The position numbers and the translations under genes are program-made. Source: Microbacterium sp. (GTDB lineage Bacteria > Actinomycetota > Actinomycetes > Actinomycetales > Microbacteriaceae). From it: DNA of 37,889 nucleotides. Where the stretch lies: positions 40,420-78,308 of the forward strand of contig NZ_JAPLAI010000028.1 of NCBI RefSeq assembly GCF_026393345.1, read 5' to 3'. This document shows, one piece after another, positions 36,674 to 37,889 of this stretch. Under the pieces are notes generated by a model. It was not told the DNA's origin. It did no database searches and saw only the letters and a list, made by a program, of their open reading frames with translations. The first letter of the stretch is position 1; the number at the start of each line of letters is the position of its first letter.

Positions 36674-37690
36674 TCAGCGCCGTCGCGCCGGTGCCGCGAG
36701 CTCTACGACGCCGTAGCTGTTGTCCTCCGGGTTGAGGGTGACGCCGGGGGCGATCACGGCGTCGATCCGGTCGAGCAGCTCCTCGCTCACCGTGACCTCC
36801 GCCGCCGGCAGCTGGGACTCCAGCTGCGCCATCGTGCGTGGTCCGATGATCGCCGAGGTGACGGCCGGGTGGCGGATGACGAACGCGATGGCCAGGTCGA
36901 TGAGGCTGATGCCCGCCTCGTCGGCGAGCTGCGCCAGGTTCTCCACGACGTCGAGTTTTCGCTGGTTGGCCGGAAGCGACATGTCGAATCGAGCGGGCGG
37001 CCGGGCGGACGAGGTGGGGGCGGATGCGGCCGCCTTCCGCCACCGGCCCGACAACCACCCGCCGGCCAGCGGGCTGTATGTGAGGATGCCCATGCCGTGA
37101 CGACGCGCGGTCGGCAGCACGTCCTCTTCGATGCCGCGCACCAGCATCGAGTACGGCGGCTGCTCGGTCACGAAACGCTGGAGATTCCGCTCACGCGCCG
37201 TCCACTGCGCCTCGACGATCTGGCTCGCCGCATAGGAGGACGAGCCGATGTAGCGCACCTTCCCCTGATGGACGAGATCAGTGAGCGCACCGAGCGTCTC
37301 CTCGACATCCGTGTCCGTCGACGGGCGATGCACCTGGTACAGGTCGATGTAGTCGGTCTGCAGTCGGCGCAGCGAGTCCTCGACGGCGCGCAGGATCCAT
37401 CGGCGCGAGCCGCCACGGTGGTTGAGGTCGTCGCCCATCGGCATGAAGAACTTCGTCGCCAGCACGACGTCGTGGCGCCGGCCCTTCAGGGCCTCGCCGA
37501 CGATGCGCTCGGACTCACCGTCCGAGTAGACGTCCGCCGTATCCACGAACGTGATGCCCGCGTCGAGGGCGCGATGGATGACGCGGATGGAGTCGGCAGG
37601 GTCGTCGTTGCCCCAGGGGCCGAACATCATGGTGCCCAAGCACAGGGAGCTGACGGAGACGCCGGTGCGTCCGAGGGTGCGGTATTCCAT
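36674..37690 (-). CDS. Aldo/keto reductase
   Basis: A 338-residue NADPH-dependent oxidoreductase with an (alpha/beta)8 barrel. Catalytic residues are visible in order: D and Y in FVDTADVYSDG, K in VLATKF and H in LYQVHRPS. The C-terminal part has SAIIGPRTMAQLESQLPA, the cofactor phosphate loop. Substrate unknown. The ATG at 37690 lies three bases after the stop of the preceding aldo/keto reductase, whose last codons supply the GGAGG ribosome site, so the two are translated together. Confidence 0.93.
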   Translation of the reverse strand: MEYRTLGRTGVSVSSLCLGTMMFGPWGNDDPADSIRVIHRALDAGITFVDTADVYSDGESERIVGEALKGRRHDVVLATKFFMPMGDDLNHRGGSRRWILRAVEDSLRRLQTDYIDLYQVHRPSTDTDVEETLGALTDLVHQGKVRYIGSSSYAASQIVEAQWTARERNLQRFVTEQPPYSMLVRGIEEDVLPTARRHGMGILTYSPLAGGWLSGRWRKAAASAPTSSARPPARFDMSLPANQRKLDVVENLAQLADEAGISLIDLAIAFVIRHPAVTSAIIGPRTMAQLESQLPAAEVTVSEELLDRIDAVIAPGVTLNPEDNSYGVVELAAPARRR

Positions 37691-37693
37691 GGG

Positions 37694-37889
37694 TCACGCC
37701 TCCGGGATCGGGCGTCCGAACGCCTCGAGCGTCACGTCGGCCGGGTCCGGTCCGCCGCGGACGCCGGTGTCGAGGGCGTCGATGCGTGCCAGCTCCTCCT
37801 GCGTGAGCTCGAACCCGAACACGTCGAAGTTCTCGGCGATGCGGGCCGGCGTCACCGACTTGGGGATGACCGAGCGTCCCTCCTGCAGG
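37694..37889 (-). CDS. Aldo/keto reductase, C-terminal part (cut by window edge)
   Basis: The last 64 codons of a second aldo/keto reductase. The frame reads [18 protein letters not shown], then [14 protein letters not shown], the C-terminal cofactor loop and helix of the family, and ends at 37694. The start lies beyond the window. It is the first gene of a two-gene unit with the downstream reductase. Confidence 0.88.
   Translation of the reverse strand, partial: LQEGRSVIPKSVTPARIAENFDVFGFELTQEELARIDALDTGVRGGPDPADVTLEAFGRPIPEA

Overview
The window reads as chromosomal DNA of a high-GC Gram-positive actinobacterium, most likely Microbacteriaceae (Microbacterium-like). The grounds are about 70 % GC by eye, an Rv2578c-type radical SAM protein, a DUF3516 helicase, an LSATG-type cell-wall sorting signal, and many genes whose -10 hexamer lies 6-8 bases before the start codon, as expected for leaderless mRNAs. 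I see no rRNA, tRNA, CRISPR array, prophage or intact insertion sequence. About 30 genes (one cut by the right edge) fill roughly 93 % of the window.

Layout. 1-5.1 kb: a radical SAM gene and a VanY-type carboxypeptidase diverge around a LexA-like box; then come an acyl-CoA dehydrogenase and a coupled acetyltransferase-pirin pair. 5.2-11.6 kb: four plus-strand genes (DUF3516 helicase, GH3 lipoprotein, DUF1697, RecQ), each with its own start-proximal promoter. 11.9-18.0 kb: an acyl-CoA oxidase-like protein, DNA-3-methyladenine glycosylase, a degenerate resolvase-like protein, a Na+/H+ antiporter and proline iminopeptidase. 18.1-21.4 kb: a coupled aldehyde dehydrogenase/GMC oxidoreductase pair. 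21.5-28.4 kb: a minus-strand surface-glycan block of one acyltransferase-SGNH protein followed by four glycosyltransferases with overlapping ends, headed by a small redoxin gene. 28.5-34.8 kb: a GT2-GtrA membrane glycosyltransferase, a 1163-residue wall-anchored surface protein, and a membrane-anchored protein joining an InlB-type repeat to a polysaccharide deacetylase domain. 34.9-37.9 kb: MarR regulator, RidA, pentapeptide-repeat protein and two aldo/keto reductases.

How the genes may work together (inference). The 21.5-34.8 kb stretch looks like a cell-envelope locus: sugars are added by the glycosyltransferases, acyl groups by the acyltransferase, GT2-GtrA probably supplies or flips a polyprenyl-linked sugar, and two secreted proteins act at the wall. 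VanY and the GH3 lipoprotein also act at the envelope. RecQ, the DNA glycosylase, the DUF3516 helicase and the Rv2578c-like protein are nucleic-acid maintenance genes, and a LexA-like box beside the last suggests damage control there.

The strongest unexplained signals are: the octamer GGATGCGG/CCGCATCC at about 54 places where base composition predicts about 3, in all reading frames, on both strands and between genes; the LexA-like box; an 11-bp tandem repeat before the surface-protein gene; several large palindromes in convergent gaps; and a terminal-repeat-like relic at 11.63-11.71 kb.
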